From positions 62,001 through 126,000 of the forward strand of contig JACKQB010000002.1 of NCBI GenBank assembly GCA_024233115.1: a stretch of 64,000 nucleotides of DNA. Reading direction: 5' to 3'. The stretch is from Akkermansiaceae bacterium. GTDB lineage: Bacteria > Verrucomicrobiota > Verrucomicrobiia > Verrucomicrobiales > Akkermansiaceae. Below the pieces are notes generated by a model that had not been told where the DNA came from, made no database searches, and saw nothing but the letters and a program-made list of their open reading frames with translations. A program made the translations under genes and the position numbers. Positions 9,506-19,255 of the stretch are shown in pieces (the first letter of the stretch is position 1; each line of letters begins with the position of its first letter).

Positions 9506-12500
9506 CGTTGGCCAACCAACGGAAGGATTCGATCACAAAACGTCTCCCATGCTCCTTGTTTACGGCAGATGTCAGGTCATCATACCTTGTAGTGGCATCA
9601 TCAGCCCGCGCATCAACATATTCTGATGTGCGCTGGACAATAGCCTCGCAATACGCGCGGGCCGTCACATTCCCTTTTGCGTCCTGAGCTTCCCCATAAG
9701 CTCGGATACGGAATGAATCTGAACGAGCCGTCAAGTTCGCACCAATGCTTTCAAGAATCTTACCCTGGGTCAGGTGAGCTGGAGCATTGGCAAAACGCTC
9801 AGTTGGAGCATTCGCGGTATTGATCCTCTCAGCAGTGAATGCCGGGGCAACATATGAAGACGCTGACGTAACCTGGAAATCTTGAAGGCCCGCGTTTAAA
9901 GCGGATTTGCGAACAGCCACCTCAAGGGCACCAGCATAACTCAGAAGATCTTTTTCTGACTGTCCTGAAACATCAGGGGCAGCCTTCTCGTCGATGTCCG
10001 CCGTCATCAACCGCCGGTTGACGAAATCTGACAACGAAATGAAGGGGGCACGTCGTTTTACCTGTGCCACAATTTCTTTGGCTAACAAATCAATTTCGCT
10101 ACTTGTAAGCTGCCTGTATCCTGACCATAGCTCGCTATCCAAAGATGTTGTCGAGGTAAGGCCATCACCCGTTGGCTGGGAACTGCCGGGGAACGGCACG
10201 GCCTTCTCACCCGTATTGCCACTTGCAATATCCATTCCCATATTCATCGAAAGTAGCGATTTCCACGCGATAGCACTCGTCGAATTTACGGAGTGATGAT
10301 TGTGCATCCGTAAAAAACGAGCGATGTTATCAGCCTTGGACAAGGATGGGGTGGACAGGTCAAGTCCTGGATCATTGGCAACCTCCATCCGGGGGTTTGG
10401 CAAGGATCCACGCTCTCGATAGGAGCTGAGCAATCCGTTTTCAGGTATTGTTGAGAAAAAATATTGATCCCAAAGTGCATGGTTCGTCTCGAAACGATAG
10501 TCGTAAGCCGAATAATGGTTAGAAGGGTCGTATTCATCCTGCCACCAGGTGGCATACTGAGGGACTCTGGATTGTTTAAGCCCCTGCCACCAATGAGTCG
10601 TGTATTCGTTGACAGACAGGGCACTGCTGTCGCGGGGAGCGGTTACGGGCACCAGGCTTTCTCCTATGATATAGCTGGGCGCACTGAATTCATGTGTGAG
10701 CGACGCTTGACGCAGCTGCGCCAATGAGAATGTCTCCATGTTCGGCAAAGGCACATCGAACAAGACATATCGAAGGGTAGACGAACTGCTTGAATCCATA
10801 AATGGAGACGTTTCTGAAACCCCTCTCACGTAACGAGGCAGGGTGAACGGGTCGAGATACCCAGGCTGTTCTTGGTCATCACTGGCAAAAGGGCCGAAAG
10901 AGTATTCATGTAGAACTGTTGGATTGGCAAATATCCAGTCCCAGGGAGTGCGGCGATAAAAAGGAGAACGCATGTTAGCCATTTCCAGGAGGGGGTAATG
11001 CCAGAAGCCCTGTGGGACATTGGTCATGTTCTCGGCTGTTTCATTGAATGCTTTGAGGCGGATGCCCAATTTGGTTCGATTGTCTGGCGGCACAGTATTT
11101 GCCGTATTGATTTTCAAGACCGGTAACCAGGGGCGGTTGATATCATGCCATCGACCCTCATTTCCGCGAATCCAGTTATGAATATCCAGCGTGTGGACGA
11201 TGGGGAAATTGGGATTTTCTTCTGAACCTGCAATGACCCCAGCATAGTTAGTTGATCCATTGGCAATACGTAGGCGTGCAGAGGTCGATTCCTCATACCC
11301 GATGTGGTAACCGTTTTCCCAATAACGTAGAAATTTATATTGCAAACTATTAGCCGTATCTGCGGCAGGCCCGCTCATATTGACGTAAAAGCAATTCAAG
11401 TCGCTGATATCGGCACTGGCTGACAAACGATTTGATTGGATATTTCCATCCCGTAATTGCAGTTTTTGAGTCTGGGTATTGGCCGGTGTGAATACCAGTG
11501 ACTGCCCTGGCTCCATCGCCACCGGATCAAGATAGAAAAACATATAGCTCGGACGCGAACGTGCACCATCATTTGGCAGAGCACTTCCCCAGTAAGGGCT
11601 TGTGTAAGCGTATTCATCATTCGAACCATCGCCATTATTGTCATCATCAACCTGTATTTTCATATAGCTCCGCTGATTGATTTGGACAAAATAACCGGTG
11701 GTATCAAGTGTCACGTTGTATGGGTTCCACAACGTCACCCTTGGGTAGATCAGCAGGGAAACATTCGAAGGTGATGAGGGATCGATGACTGGCCGGGCAA
11801 AAACACTGTATTCGGCAATAACGGGATGAACACCATGTTTCACGACCATGGTAGGGTCAGGGTAGTCATTGGACGCCCCCCCGCCATACTTGGCGGTTCT
11901 CGGTGCCATGGAACGATTGGATCCAGCCAATCGACCCAGTTGCATGTAATCGCGCAGGGCACCAAACTTCGGTGAAAACTGCACAAATCGCTCGTGTGTT
12001 AGCAAGGGGTCAGAGTCCTTTAGTATAGTACCTTTGCTGCCTACCAGGGAACCCTCACCGGCTTCGGAGGTCGATCTGAAGTATGGCGTGAGATCCGTTT
12101 TAAAGCCTCCCGTCAAAGTATTGACGATCAGCGCTTTGTTGGATCGGGTGAACTCTTGATCATTATCATGAAGGAACTTTCGGGCATCGCCATTGGTGGA
12201 GCCATCAGGATTAATGGATGCCGTGCCATAGCTAAGATAACGAGAGTCCAGACCTTCGTTCTCTATTATAACATCCTCGGAAATCTCGGCAAGCGCCTGC
12301 TGGGTTTCGGTGAGGTTGCCGTATGGTCGTTTGGTCCCAGTGTAGAGGTTTCCATACCCCCCGTTTTGAGGGTTGTCGACCGAGGGGAGCTCCGTGACGT
12401 GTTTATTATGCTGGATAATCGGAGCCATTACCCCCAGATCGCTCACATGGTAGGCATAGCCACCTTTGGATGTACCTGCTCCCTGGCTATTGGACGCGAC

Positions 12501-13081
12501 TAAAGGAGCTAGAATCCCGGCACCATCTTTAAAGCCGATAACCACTGCATCTTTTCCAGCAGTAAGTTGAATGGTTCTCGGATCAAAAGATTTGTCTTCT
12601 GACCCACTGATCAACCACGAAAAGACATTTTCCCGATGATCCATGAATTCAGGATCTGTAGGGTTTCTTCTGTCGGCATGCGCACCATTAGGTTTTTGAT
12701 AAATGATAGGATTTCGGTCTGAAGTCACCGTAGACCATGATCCCACAGTATGAGGCAAAGCAACTCCGTCGATTTCCAAAGTATCGGGGAACTCGTCAAA
12801 AATACTCGCATTAGCGGTAACCCTCTGATCCGGTCCTGCTGATTTCTGGAGCTGGCCAATCGCAATCATCAAGGCCAGGCGGGCATTTGCCTGGGCTGTA
12901 TAGCCTGATCGTTGGAATTCTGCGCCTGCCTCACCTCAATGGTTGTTAGGCTCAGCATGGCCAGAGCTATCAGAATGAGGAGGCTCATCACTGATACCGT
13001 GGCAATCAGGGCAAATCCGCGCTGCCCATACTTCTTTGACCGGCATGGACAGGTCTGAGGCTCTCGTCGTTGTGTGTTCAT
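9483..13081 (-). pseudogene. Verru_Chthon cassette protein A, split by a frameshift near its N terminus
   Basis: The long frame 9483-12872 (about 1129 codons) encodes the body of a Verru_Chthon cassette protein A: the GQLQKSAGPDQRVTA segment, long beta-rich middle, and a C terminus ending in FRWLANDEM. Its prepilin-like N terminus, basic residues then GFALIATVS and a hydrophobic helix, lies in another frame (start ATG 13081 or 13117, reading to 12869). The two frames join conceptually at DQAI/AQANARLAL with two extra bases (or one missing) around 12896-12902. Either the gene is broken, the frame is restored in some cells, or the read contains an error. Members are thought to be exported by a type IV pilin-like route. 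Cassette partners B, C and D are not in this window. Confidence 0.8.
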
Positions 13082-13154
13082 GGATGTGTGTTGGTCGTTG
13101 TGCGGAAATGGATTCATCTGAAAATTATTGATCTCCTGCCAAGGATCACGTATT

Positions 13155-13183
13155 ACATTATCCCGTATCGACGACAAAAACAA
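13155..13183 (-). promoter_or_regulatory. Candidate sigma-70 promoter for Verru_Chthon A
   Basis: On the minus strand TTGTTT (13183-13178) and TAATGT (13160-13155) are separated by 17 bp. They lie in the AT-rich intergenic stretch 13118-13379, about 38 bp before the ATG at 13117. Match to consensus is 4 of 6 in each box, so this is a plausible but unproven promoter. Confidence 0.4.
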
Positions 13184-13379
13184 CCAATTTTTACATTGTA
13201 ACAACATTGACGGTCGCTGAGAAGAATTGACGCATTTATGATGATGGATCGCAATAAGGTATCTCTACAATGCAAGTATTCAATGTATCTTATCATATAT
13301 AGCGACAATTCCGGGATTGGTTGTAAATTATACGTATTTTTCCAATCGCGTATCATTCAAATAGGTCTAAGTTACGCGC

Positions 13380-14006
13380 ATGGAAACTCTTTCACTGCTG
13401 GGTGTGGCACTCGGATTCGCTACCTTGTCCGGGATCAACCTCTATTTGACGACCTTCCTGGCCGGGCTGGCGGTGAGGTTTAACTGGATCAATCTTGCGG
13501 AGAAATACGAAAGTCTGGATGTTCTGGCGAATCCCTGGATCATTGGTATTGCGGGTGTGTTGTTTCTTCTTGAGTTCTTTGCTGACAAGATACCTTGGAT
13601 TGACAGCAGTTGGGATGCCATTCACACATTGATTCGCCCGGTTGGCGGCACCTTGCTCGCGCTGGCGGCTCTCGGGGAAATGGATCCGGTTGTCTCGGTG
13701 ATTGCAGCCCTGCTGAGTGGCAGCACAACGCTTGTTACCCACGCGACCAAGGCCGGTGGCCGGCTACTGATCAACATGTCACCGGAGCCTGTGTCCAATG
13801 CCGTGGCCAGCCTGGGGGAGGATGGCCTGGTTCTGGGGGGGCTGGGATTGATGGCCGTTGCTCCTGTGGTATCGTTTTTTGTCTTTCTCGCCATCGTGCT
13901 CCTTGCCGTCTGGCTCTCCCGCAGGACTTGGGGGATCATCAGGAAAGGTCTGACCGCCCTCAAACGACGTCTTCAGGGAGGCACCATGGAAGATGCCGCG
14001 AATTAA
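13380..14006 (+). CDS. DUF4126 family membrane protein
   Basis: 208 residues with four to five hydrophobic segments (about 3-28, 52-72, 84-122 and 150-178) and a basic cytoplasmic tail (RRTWGIIRKGLTALKRRLQGG). The N-terminal GVALGFATLSGINLYLT and the later GSTTLVTHATKAGGRLLINMSPEP are the hallmarks of DUF4126. No biochemical function is known. It opens a + strand run with tatC 65 bp downstream, so it may belong with envelope functions. The leader has no clear ribosome-binding site. Confidence 0.85.
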   Translation: METLSLLGVALGFATLSGINLYLTTFLAGLAVRFNWINLAEKYESLDVLANPWIIGIAGVLFLLEFFADKIPWIDSSWDAIHTLIRPVGGTLLALAALGEMDPVVSVIAALLSGSTTLVTHATKAGGRLLINMSPEPVSNAVASLGEDGLVLGGLGLMAVAPVVSFFVFLAIVLLAVWLSRRTWGIIRKGLTALKRRLQGGTMEDAAN

Positions 14007-14071
14007 TGGCAAATGAACCCGAGAGTTCGTAACATCCATGCTTTCCAAGCACGCCCCGGTAAGCTAAAGAC

Positions 14072-15580
14072 ATGCCCAACCCCGAAGGAGGGGCTGATAT
14101 ACGACGCATGTTTGTGCTAAAAAAACTATTCCAGTTGCGTGACAAGACGCATGAAGACGAGGAGAAGCCCTTCCTGGAGCATCTCGAAGACCTGCGTGTG
14201 GTGATTACACGTATTGTCCTGACCTTGGTCATCGCCATGGGTTTTTGTTTTGTTTTCCGCAACGAACTGATGGAAATCATCCGCCGCCCCGTCGAACAGG
14301 TGTGGCAGGTCAGCCAGAAGGATAAAATGCCCGAGGGGCCGGTTGAGATCGACCTCGACACCTGGGAGCTCGCCAAGAAAGCGGACCGTGATGTTGCCGG
14401 CTTTACACCCGAGCAACAGGAATATTATTACAATCACGTCGATCCAGACAACAAACACAAGCTCAAGTTCCACTCCGAGAGTGTGCGCTATTACCGTGCC
14501 GCGATTGATATGGAAAACTCTGACAAGTCCGGAACCCGATTCATTGAAAAATTTCCAGGCATTGACCAGGACATGCGCAAACAGCTCCTTGCCCTCATGG
14601 AAGATGGCAAACGACCTGATGCCGCAGTCGATTCGCGAGGCAAGCTGGTGCTGATGCAGGCACTGAATCCAACCGAGGGGTTTATGCTCTCGATCAAACT
14701 CTCCCTCTTCGCGGGGGTCGTCATTTCCTTCCCGCTGCTGCTGTTTTTCACCCTGCAGTTTATTTTGCCCGGGTTGAAACAAAACGAGAAAAAAGCCCTC
14801 TGGCCGGCCATGGCGATCGGCTTCGGCCTGTTCCTGGCAGGTGTTCTGTTTTCCTACTTCTTCGTGCTGCCGAAGGTGCTCGATTTCTTCTATACTTATA
14901 GTCAGGAAATGGGCGTCACCAACGAGTGGCGAATCGGTTACTACATCTCGTTTGCGACGCAGTTCACCCTGATCTTCGGTGTGGCATTCGAGCTGCCCGT
15001 GGTGGTGATGACCATGGTCAAACTGGGCATCCTCAACTACGAGATCATGCGCAATACCCGTTCGTATGCCATCCTCGCCATCGTGGTGATAGCCGCGCTC
15101 ATCACACCGACTCCGGACGTAGCCACCCTCGCCTTCCTGGCGGTTCCGATGATTATCCTCTACGAGATATGTATCTGGCTGTCGTACTTCCATAACAGGA
15201 AAGAACGTGAGGCCGAACTCAAGGAACAGGAGGAGCTGCGCCAGAAACTCCTGGCGGCCCCAGCGTACTCGACCAGCCGGGAAGATACGGATGATCATGA
15301 CGATACGGAGTATGATGATTATTATCCGGACACCAGCAACTACGATGACTACCACGCGGATCACAGCGGCGACGAGGGGGATGAATCGGATACCGGCACT
15401 TACGACTTCAGTGAGCACGAGTTAGAGCAGGCCTACGAACACGAAAGCTATCGTCCCACCGACTCCTACGAACCACCGGAGGATGATTTCGACACGGGTT
15501 CAGATCCATCGGATGAGACGGAACAAGACGAAAAACCCAAGGATGGCTCGGGCTCAAAAGACAGCACTGACCAAACCTGA
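14072..15580 (+). CDS. tatC: Sec-independent (Tat) translocase subunit TatC with large insertion and acidic tail
   Basis: Polytopic receptor of the twin-arginine export system. The signature FLEHLEDLR (34-42) and six-helix core are present, but the protein has 502 residues against about 250 for E. coli TatC. A hydrophilic insertion (~80-200) sits between the first and second membrane helices, on the periplasmic side. Residues after ~385 form a cytoplasmic tail very rich in Asp, Glu and Tyr. ATG 14072 has no Shine-Dalgarno sequence; ATG 14108 (MFVLKK) is preceded by GGAGG at 16 bp and is an alternative start. tatA/tatB genes are not in the window. Confidence 0.93.
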   Translation: MPNPEGGADIRRMFVLKKLFQLRDKTHEDEEKPFLEHLEDLRVVITRIVLTLVIAMGFCFVFRNELMEIIRRPVEQVWQVSQKDKMPEGPVEIDLDTWELAKKADRDVAGFTPEQQEYYYNHVDPDNKHKLKFHSESVRYYRAAIDMENSDKSGTRFIEKFPGIDQDMRKQLLALMEDGKRPDAAVDSRGKLVLMQALNPTEGFMLSIKLSLFAGVVISFPLLLFFTLQFILPGLKQNEKKALWPAMAIGFGLFLAGVLFSYFFVLPKVLDFFYTYSQEMGVTNEWRIGYYISFATQFTLIFGVAFELPVVVMTMVKLGILNYEIMRNTRSYAILAIVVIAALITPTPDVATLAFLAVPMIILYEICIWLSYFHNRKEREAELKEQEELRQKLLAAPAYSTSREDTDDHDDTEYDDYYPDTSNYDDYHADHSGDEGDESDTGTYDFSEHELEQAYEHESYRPTDSYEPPEDDFDTGSDPSDETEQDEKPKDGSGSKDSTDQT

Positions 15581-15609
15581 ACACTGAACACTTCCAACTG
15601 AATTCCACC

Positions 15610-16485
15610 ATGCACTCAATGACAGGATTTGGTCGTGCCGAGCACGCCACCAGCACCATCGCCGCCCGAGTCGAGGCGTCATCAGTCAACCGGAAACAAG
15701 GTGAGGTCGTTGTCCAGCTTCCCCGCGCCTACGCCGAGCTGGAAGCAGGTATCCGTAAGGCCGCCATGCAAAGGCTCTCCCGTGGTCGGGTCAGTATCAG
15801 CATCCAACTGGAAAAACCCGAGGGTGCCACCAGTTCCATCCGCATCAACGCATCGCGGGCCCGCGCACTGGAAGCTGCCTTCACTGAACTGTCCCATGCC
15901 ATCGACCGTCCCGTGCAAGCAAGCTCCACCGATTTTCTGAGAACTCCGGAAATCCTCGATTTCGATGATGACCCCGCCGATCCCGATGATGCTTTGAAGG
16001 CGATCACCCCGGCACTTGAAGGAGCATTGGATCAAATGATCGCCATGCGGGCAAACGAGGGACAGCACCTCCATGACGACATCGAAAGCCGGGTCACGAT
16101 TCTGGAAACCATTGCCCATGAAATCGTTTCCCACGCCCCCTCGGTTTTGACCCGCTACCGCGAAAACCTACACCGGAGGTTGACCGAATCCGGCCTCGAA
16201 ATTGATATTGATGACGACCGCGTGCTCAAGGAAATAGGTCTCTTCGCCGACCGCTGTGACATCACCGAGGAGGTGACCCGTCTCCGTTCCCACTTTGAAA
16301 AATTCCGCGAATACCTCGCGCTTGACGAACCTGTGGGACGCCCTCTTGACTTCCTCTGCCAGGAGATCAACCGTGAGTTCAATACGATAGGCTCCAAAGC
16401 CAACGACGCCATACTCGCCCAGCTGATTGTGAATGCCAAAACCGAGCTCGAAAAAATCCGCGAGCAAGTCCAGAACGTCGAGTAA
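15610..16485 (+). CDS. yicC: YicC/YloC family endoribonuclease
   Basis: 291 residues. The N-terminal MHSMTGFGRAE and the C-terminal segment ending NAKTELEKIREQVQNVE are the family signatures, along with the DRCDITEEVTRLRSHFEKF stretch. E. coli YicC and B. subtilis YloC are endoribonucleases affecting RNA turnover and sporulation or stationary-phase traits. The gene starts 30 bp after tatC and is followed by trpF after 94 bp, in the same direction. Length and start are normal for the family. Confidence 0.92.
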   Translation: MHSMTGFGRAEHATSTIAARVEASSVNRKQGEVVVQLPRAYAELEAGIRKAAMQRLSRGRVSISIQLEKPEGATSSIRINASRARALEAAFTELSHAIDRPVQASSTDFLRTPEILDFDDDPADPDDALKAITPALEGALDQMIAMRANEGQHLHDDIESRVTILETIAHEIVSHAPSVLTRYRENLHRRLTESGLEIDIDDDRVLKEIGLFADRCDITEEVTRLRSHFEKFREYLALDEPVGRPLDFLCQEINREFNTIGSKANDAILAQLIVNAKTELEKIREQVQNVE

Positions 16486-16579
16486 GAAGGGAGCGTAGGC
16501 GTCCTCGCCCACCATCAATCCAAGCACGCCCCCCCCAGGACAATCATTCATTCTTCAATCATCCACTTATTCATTCCAA

Positions 16580-17251
16580 GTGTCCTTCCTCGATCCAGCC
16601 CAAACATCGCTGAAAATTTGCGGCGTCACCATTGCCAAGGACGCGGAGCGTTTGATCGAGCTGGGTGTGGAAGCACTGGGGGTCAATTTCTGGTCACAAT
16701 CAAAACGCTACATCAACCCGGAAATTGCAGCTTCCTTCCTGAAATCATCCAAGGGGAAAATCATCCGTGTCGGGGTCTTTGTCAATGCCTTCCCTGACAT
16801 CCCGCGGCAACTACTGGAGGATGACTTGATCGACATTGCCCAGTTCCACGGAGATGAATCACCGGAGTATTGCGCCCCCTTTGCCGATGCCTCATTACCT
16901 TTTATCAAGGCAATTGGTGTAAAGAACAAGAATTCGTTAGAGAAAATCACCGACTACCGGGCCACTGCCATCTTGTTAGACACCCCTGCCCCGGGTGTTT
17001 ATGGTGGCACGGGTGAAAAATTCGATTGGACACACGCACAAACCTTCATCACCGAGCATCCGGAGACCCCCATCCTGTTGGCCGGTGGTATCAATCCCGA
17101 CAATGCCGCCGATGCCATCCGACAAGTCCACCCCGCAGCACTCGACATCGCCTCCGGCGCCGAACTTTCCCCGGGCATCAAGGACTTCAAAAAAGTTCAA
17201 GCCCTCCTGGCTGCCACCCGACTCCCGATTCCCGACTCCTGCCCCCCATGA
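16580..17251 (+). CDS. trpF: Phosphoribosylanthranilate isomerase
   Basis: Converts N-(5-phosphoribosyl)anthranilate to CdRP in tryptophan synthesis. This is a 223-residue TIM barrel with LKICGVT near the N terminus (Cys as catalytic base), FVNAFPD, the LLDTPAPGVYGGTGEKFDW loop, LLAGGINPDN and the phosphate-binding DIASGAEL. Start is GTG at 16580. No other trp gene is adjacent. Its stop overlaps the crcB start in an ATGA arrangement. Confidence 0.93.
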   Translation: MSFLDPAQTSLKICGVTIAKDAERLIELGVEALGVNFWSQSKRYINPEIAASFLKSSKGKIIRVGVFVNAFPDIPRQLLEDDLIDIAQFHGDESPEYCAPFADASLPFIKAIGVKNKNSLEKITDYRATAILLDTPAPGVYGGTGEKFDWTHAQTFITEHPETPILLAGGINPDNAADAIRQVHPAALDIASGAELSPGIKDFKKVQALLAATRLPIPDSCPP

Positions 17252-17628
17252 ACCTCATCTACATCTTCCTCGGCGGTGGACTTGGTGCCCTTTCCCGGTT
17301 CGGACTGTCTTCAGGCATTCAGTCGCTTGCAGAACACACCCGGCTGCACCGGTTCCCGATAGGTATTTTCGCCTGCAACCTCCTCGGCAGCTTTCTCATC
17401 GGCTGCCTCTTTGGATACATCGCTTCCAAGGGGAACGAACATCCCACCTGGCTTCATCCACTGGCCGTCACCGGTTTCCTTGGTGCATTCACTACCTTTT
17501 CAACCTTCGCTCTCGACACCCATAAACTGTTTTCCGCATCCCCCGCCCTGGCCATGCTCAACATCATCGCCTCCGTCATCGGCACCCTGCTCGCAGTTTG
17601 GCTGGGTTTTAAGCTCTGTGGCCAGTAA
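17248..17628 (+). CDS. crcB: Fluoride exporter CrcB (FluC)
   Basis: 126-residue dual-topology fluoride channel subunit with four membrane helices. Seen: GGGLGALSRFGLS near the start, the conserved NLLGSFLIGCL, and the GFLGAFTTFSTFALD motif that contains the pore-lining Phe/Thr/Ser residues. The start overlaps the trpF stop by ATGA, implying translational coupling. The final ten codons (VWLGFKLCGQ) and stop form the beginning of a repeat whose second copy lies 10.2 kb downstream. No fluoride riboswitch is visible because the gene has no leader of its own. Confidence 0.92.
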   Translation: MNLIYIFLGGGLGALSRFGLSSGIQSLAEHTRLHRFPIGIFACNLLGSFLIGCLFGYIASKGNEHPTWLHPLAVTGFLGAFTTFSTFALDTHKLFSASPALAMLNIIASVIGTLLAVWLGFKLCGQ

Positions 17629-17664
17629 GCAGAGCCAGCTCGACATCTACCGCCAATGAAAACA
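17594..17664 (+). repeat. Direct repeat copy 1: crcB 3' end and flank
   Basis: Bases 17594-17630 match 27786-27822 at 35 of 37 positions, with weaker similarity continuing to the ATGAAAA at 17656-17662. The two mismatches fall on third codon positions of crcB (Leu and Gly codons) and are synonymous. The two copies bracket the nitrate operon in the same orientation. Confidence 0.8.
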
Positions 17665-17734
17665 ACATAACAACCGCACGTTAGAACACGGAAAACCACC
17701 GGTTTTCACGCCCAGGCAGTTGTTGGGATAAAAG

Positions 17735-17751
17735 CTGGCACGGCAGTTGCT
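17735..17751 (+). promoter_or_regulatory. Sigma-54 (RpoN) promoter of the nitrate assimilation operon
   Basis: CTGGCAC-N5-TTGCT at 17735-17751 matches the -24/-12 consensus with correct GG-to-GC spacing (17737-17738 and 17749-17750). Predicted transcription start is about 17762, only ~4 nt before the transporter ATG at 17766, so the mRNA would be almost leaderless. A small hairpin (GAAAACC at 17691-17697, GGTTTTC at 17701-17707) lies upstream. No NtrC-type enhancer site was identified by eye. Confidence 0.8.
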
Positions 17752-17765
17752 TATACAGGCGTAAG

Positions 17766-19235
17766 ATGCACTCTGATAAGCTAAACGTATTCTCCGTCAA
17801 AGACCCGAGCATTCGAACCTTACATTTTACCTGGATCGCCTTCTTCCTCACTTTCCTAGTATGGTTTAACCACGCCCCCCTCGGAGCTGCGATCGTGGAG
17901 ACATTTGATCTCTCCAAAGCCCAGTGGAAGGCACTATTGCTCCTCAATGTTGCTCTTACCATACCCGCCCGGATCATCATTGGTATACTCGTTGATAAGT
18001 TCGGACCACGGGTGACCTATACTTTCCTGATGGTTGCTTCCGGGGTGCTCTGTGCATTTTTCGCACTCGCACAAAGCTACGAACAGCTTGCTATGGCTCG
18101 CTTTCTGATGGGCTTTGTCGGTGCCGGTTTTGTCATTGGCATACGGATGGTCGGCGAGTGGTTTCCGGCTAAAAAAGTGGGCCTTGCAGAAGGTATCTAC
18201 GGTGGCTGGGGCAACTTCGGTTCGGCTGCCGCTGCATTCAGTCTACCGTCACTTGCCCTCATCTATGGAGGCGAAAATGGGTGGCGCTACGCCCTGCTGA
18301 CCACAGCCGCCATTATTTTTGTCTATGGCTTTATCTATTCTCGCTCTGTCCGGGACACCCCCAAAGGATCAACTTACTTCAAACCCAAAAAAACGGGTGG
18401 ACTTGAGGTCAGCAGCAAAAGGGATTTCGTTTTCCTCCTGCTGATGACCATCCCGATGTATCTCGCACTGGCATTGCTCGCATGGAAACTTTCTCCGAGT
18501 GGCGTCAATCTCTTGAGTCAACCTACCGTCTACATCATCTATGGCTTCTTGGTCGTCCTCTATGCCTTTCAAACGTCACAGATCCATCGAGTCAACAAGG
18601 ACATGCTGAAGGACGGAACTCCTGAGCTGTTTAGATATAAATTCAAGCAGGTTGCCATTCTCGACATCAACTACTTTGTCACCTTCGGCTCGGAGCTTGC
18701 CGTCGTCTCCATGCTCCCCATGTTCTTTATGGAGACATTCTCACTCAGCCCCGTGGTTGCTGGTTTAATGGCATCAGGTTTTGCCTTTATGAACCTAGCA
18801 GCCCGCCCAGCGGGTGGTCTCATCAGTGATAAAATCGGCCGTCGTAAAAGCATGCTCATTTTCATGTTAGGACTCGCTGCCGGCTACCTGCTTTTAAGTC
18901 AGATTTCCGGGACATGGCCACTCGCCGTCGCCGTGATCGCAACCATGGCCTGCTCGTTTTTTGTCCAGTCGGGCGAGGGCGCTGTGTTTGCCATGGTGCC
19001 ACTGATCCAACGCCGCATGACTGGCCAGATCGCAGGTATGGCCGGAGCTTATGGCAATGTGGGTGCCGTGGTATTCCTAACCATCTTCTCATTCGTTGAC
19101 GCCTCCACGTTCTTTCTGATCATCGCAGGATCCAGTACCGTATCATTCATCGCTACACTCTTTCTCGAAGAGCCCCACGGCCATACAGCTGAAGTCATGG
19201 AAGACGGCAGCGTTGAGTTCATTGAAGTTGCATAA
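17766..19235 (+). CDS. narK: NarK/NasA-type MFS nitrate/nitrite transporter
   Basis: 489-residue inner-membrane protein with about 12 hydrophobic segments. The nitrate-signature regions GIRMVGEWFP and AEGIYGGWGNFGSAAA (about residues 125-160) and the second half SGFAFMNLAARPAGGLISDKIGRRKSML are typical of the NNP family. It imports nitrate, probably with protons. No alternative in-frame start follows near the N terminus, so translation must begin at 17766, just after the predicted sigma-54 start point. It is first in the operon and followed by nirB after 20 bp. Confidence 0.92.
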   Translation: MHSDKLNVFSVKDPSIRTLHFTWIAFFLTFLVWFNHAPLGAAIVETFDLSKAQWKALLLLNVALTIPARIIIGILVDKFGPRVTYTFLMVASGVLCAFFALAQSYEQLAMARFLMGFVGAGFVIGIRMVGEWFPAKKVGLAEGIYGGWGNFGSAAAAFSLPSLALIYGGENGWRYALLTTAAIIFVYGFIYSRSVRDTPKGSTYFKPKKTGGLEVSSKRDFVFLLLMTIPMYLALALLAWKLSPSGVNLLSQPTVYIIYGFLVVLYAFQTSQIHRVNKDMLKDGTPELFRYKFKQVAILDINYFVTFGSELAVVSMLPMFFMETFSLSPVVAGLMASGFAFMNLAARPAGGLISDKIGRRKSMLIFMLGLAAGYLLLSQISGTWPLAVAVIATMACSFFVQSGEGAVFAMVPLIQRRMTGQIAGMAGAYGNVGAVVFLTIFSFVDASTFFLIIAGSSTVSFIATLFLEEPHGHTAEVMEDGSVEFIEVA

Positions 19236-19255
19236 GCCCACTAACACAAAACATC

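Noticed and set aside
14126..15418. 430-codon open frame antisense to tatC
   Set aside because: It mirrors the codon bias of tatC, has a His/Val-rich composition typical of shadow frames and no family motif.
17691..17707. Hairpin before the nitrate promoter as crcB terminator
   Set aside because: The 7-bp stem is not followed by a T run, so termination is not supported.
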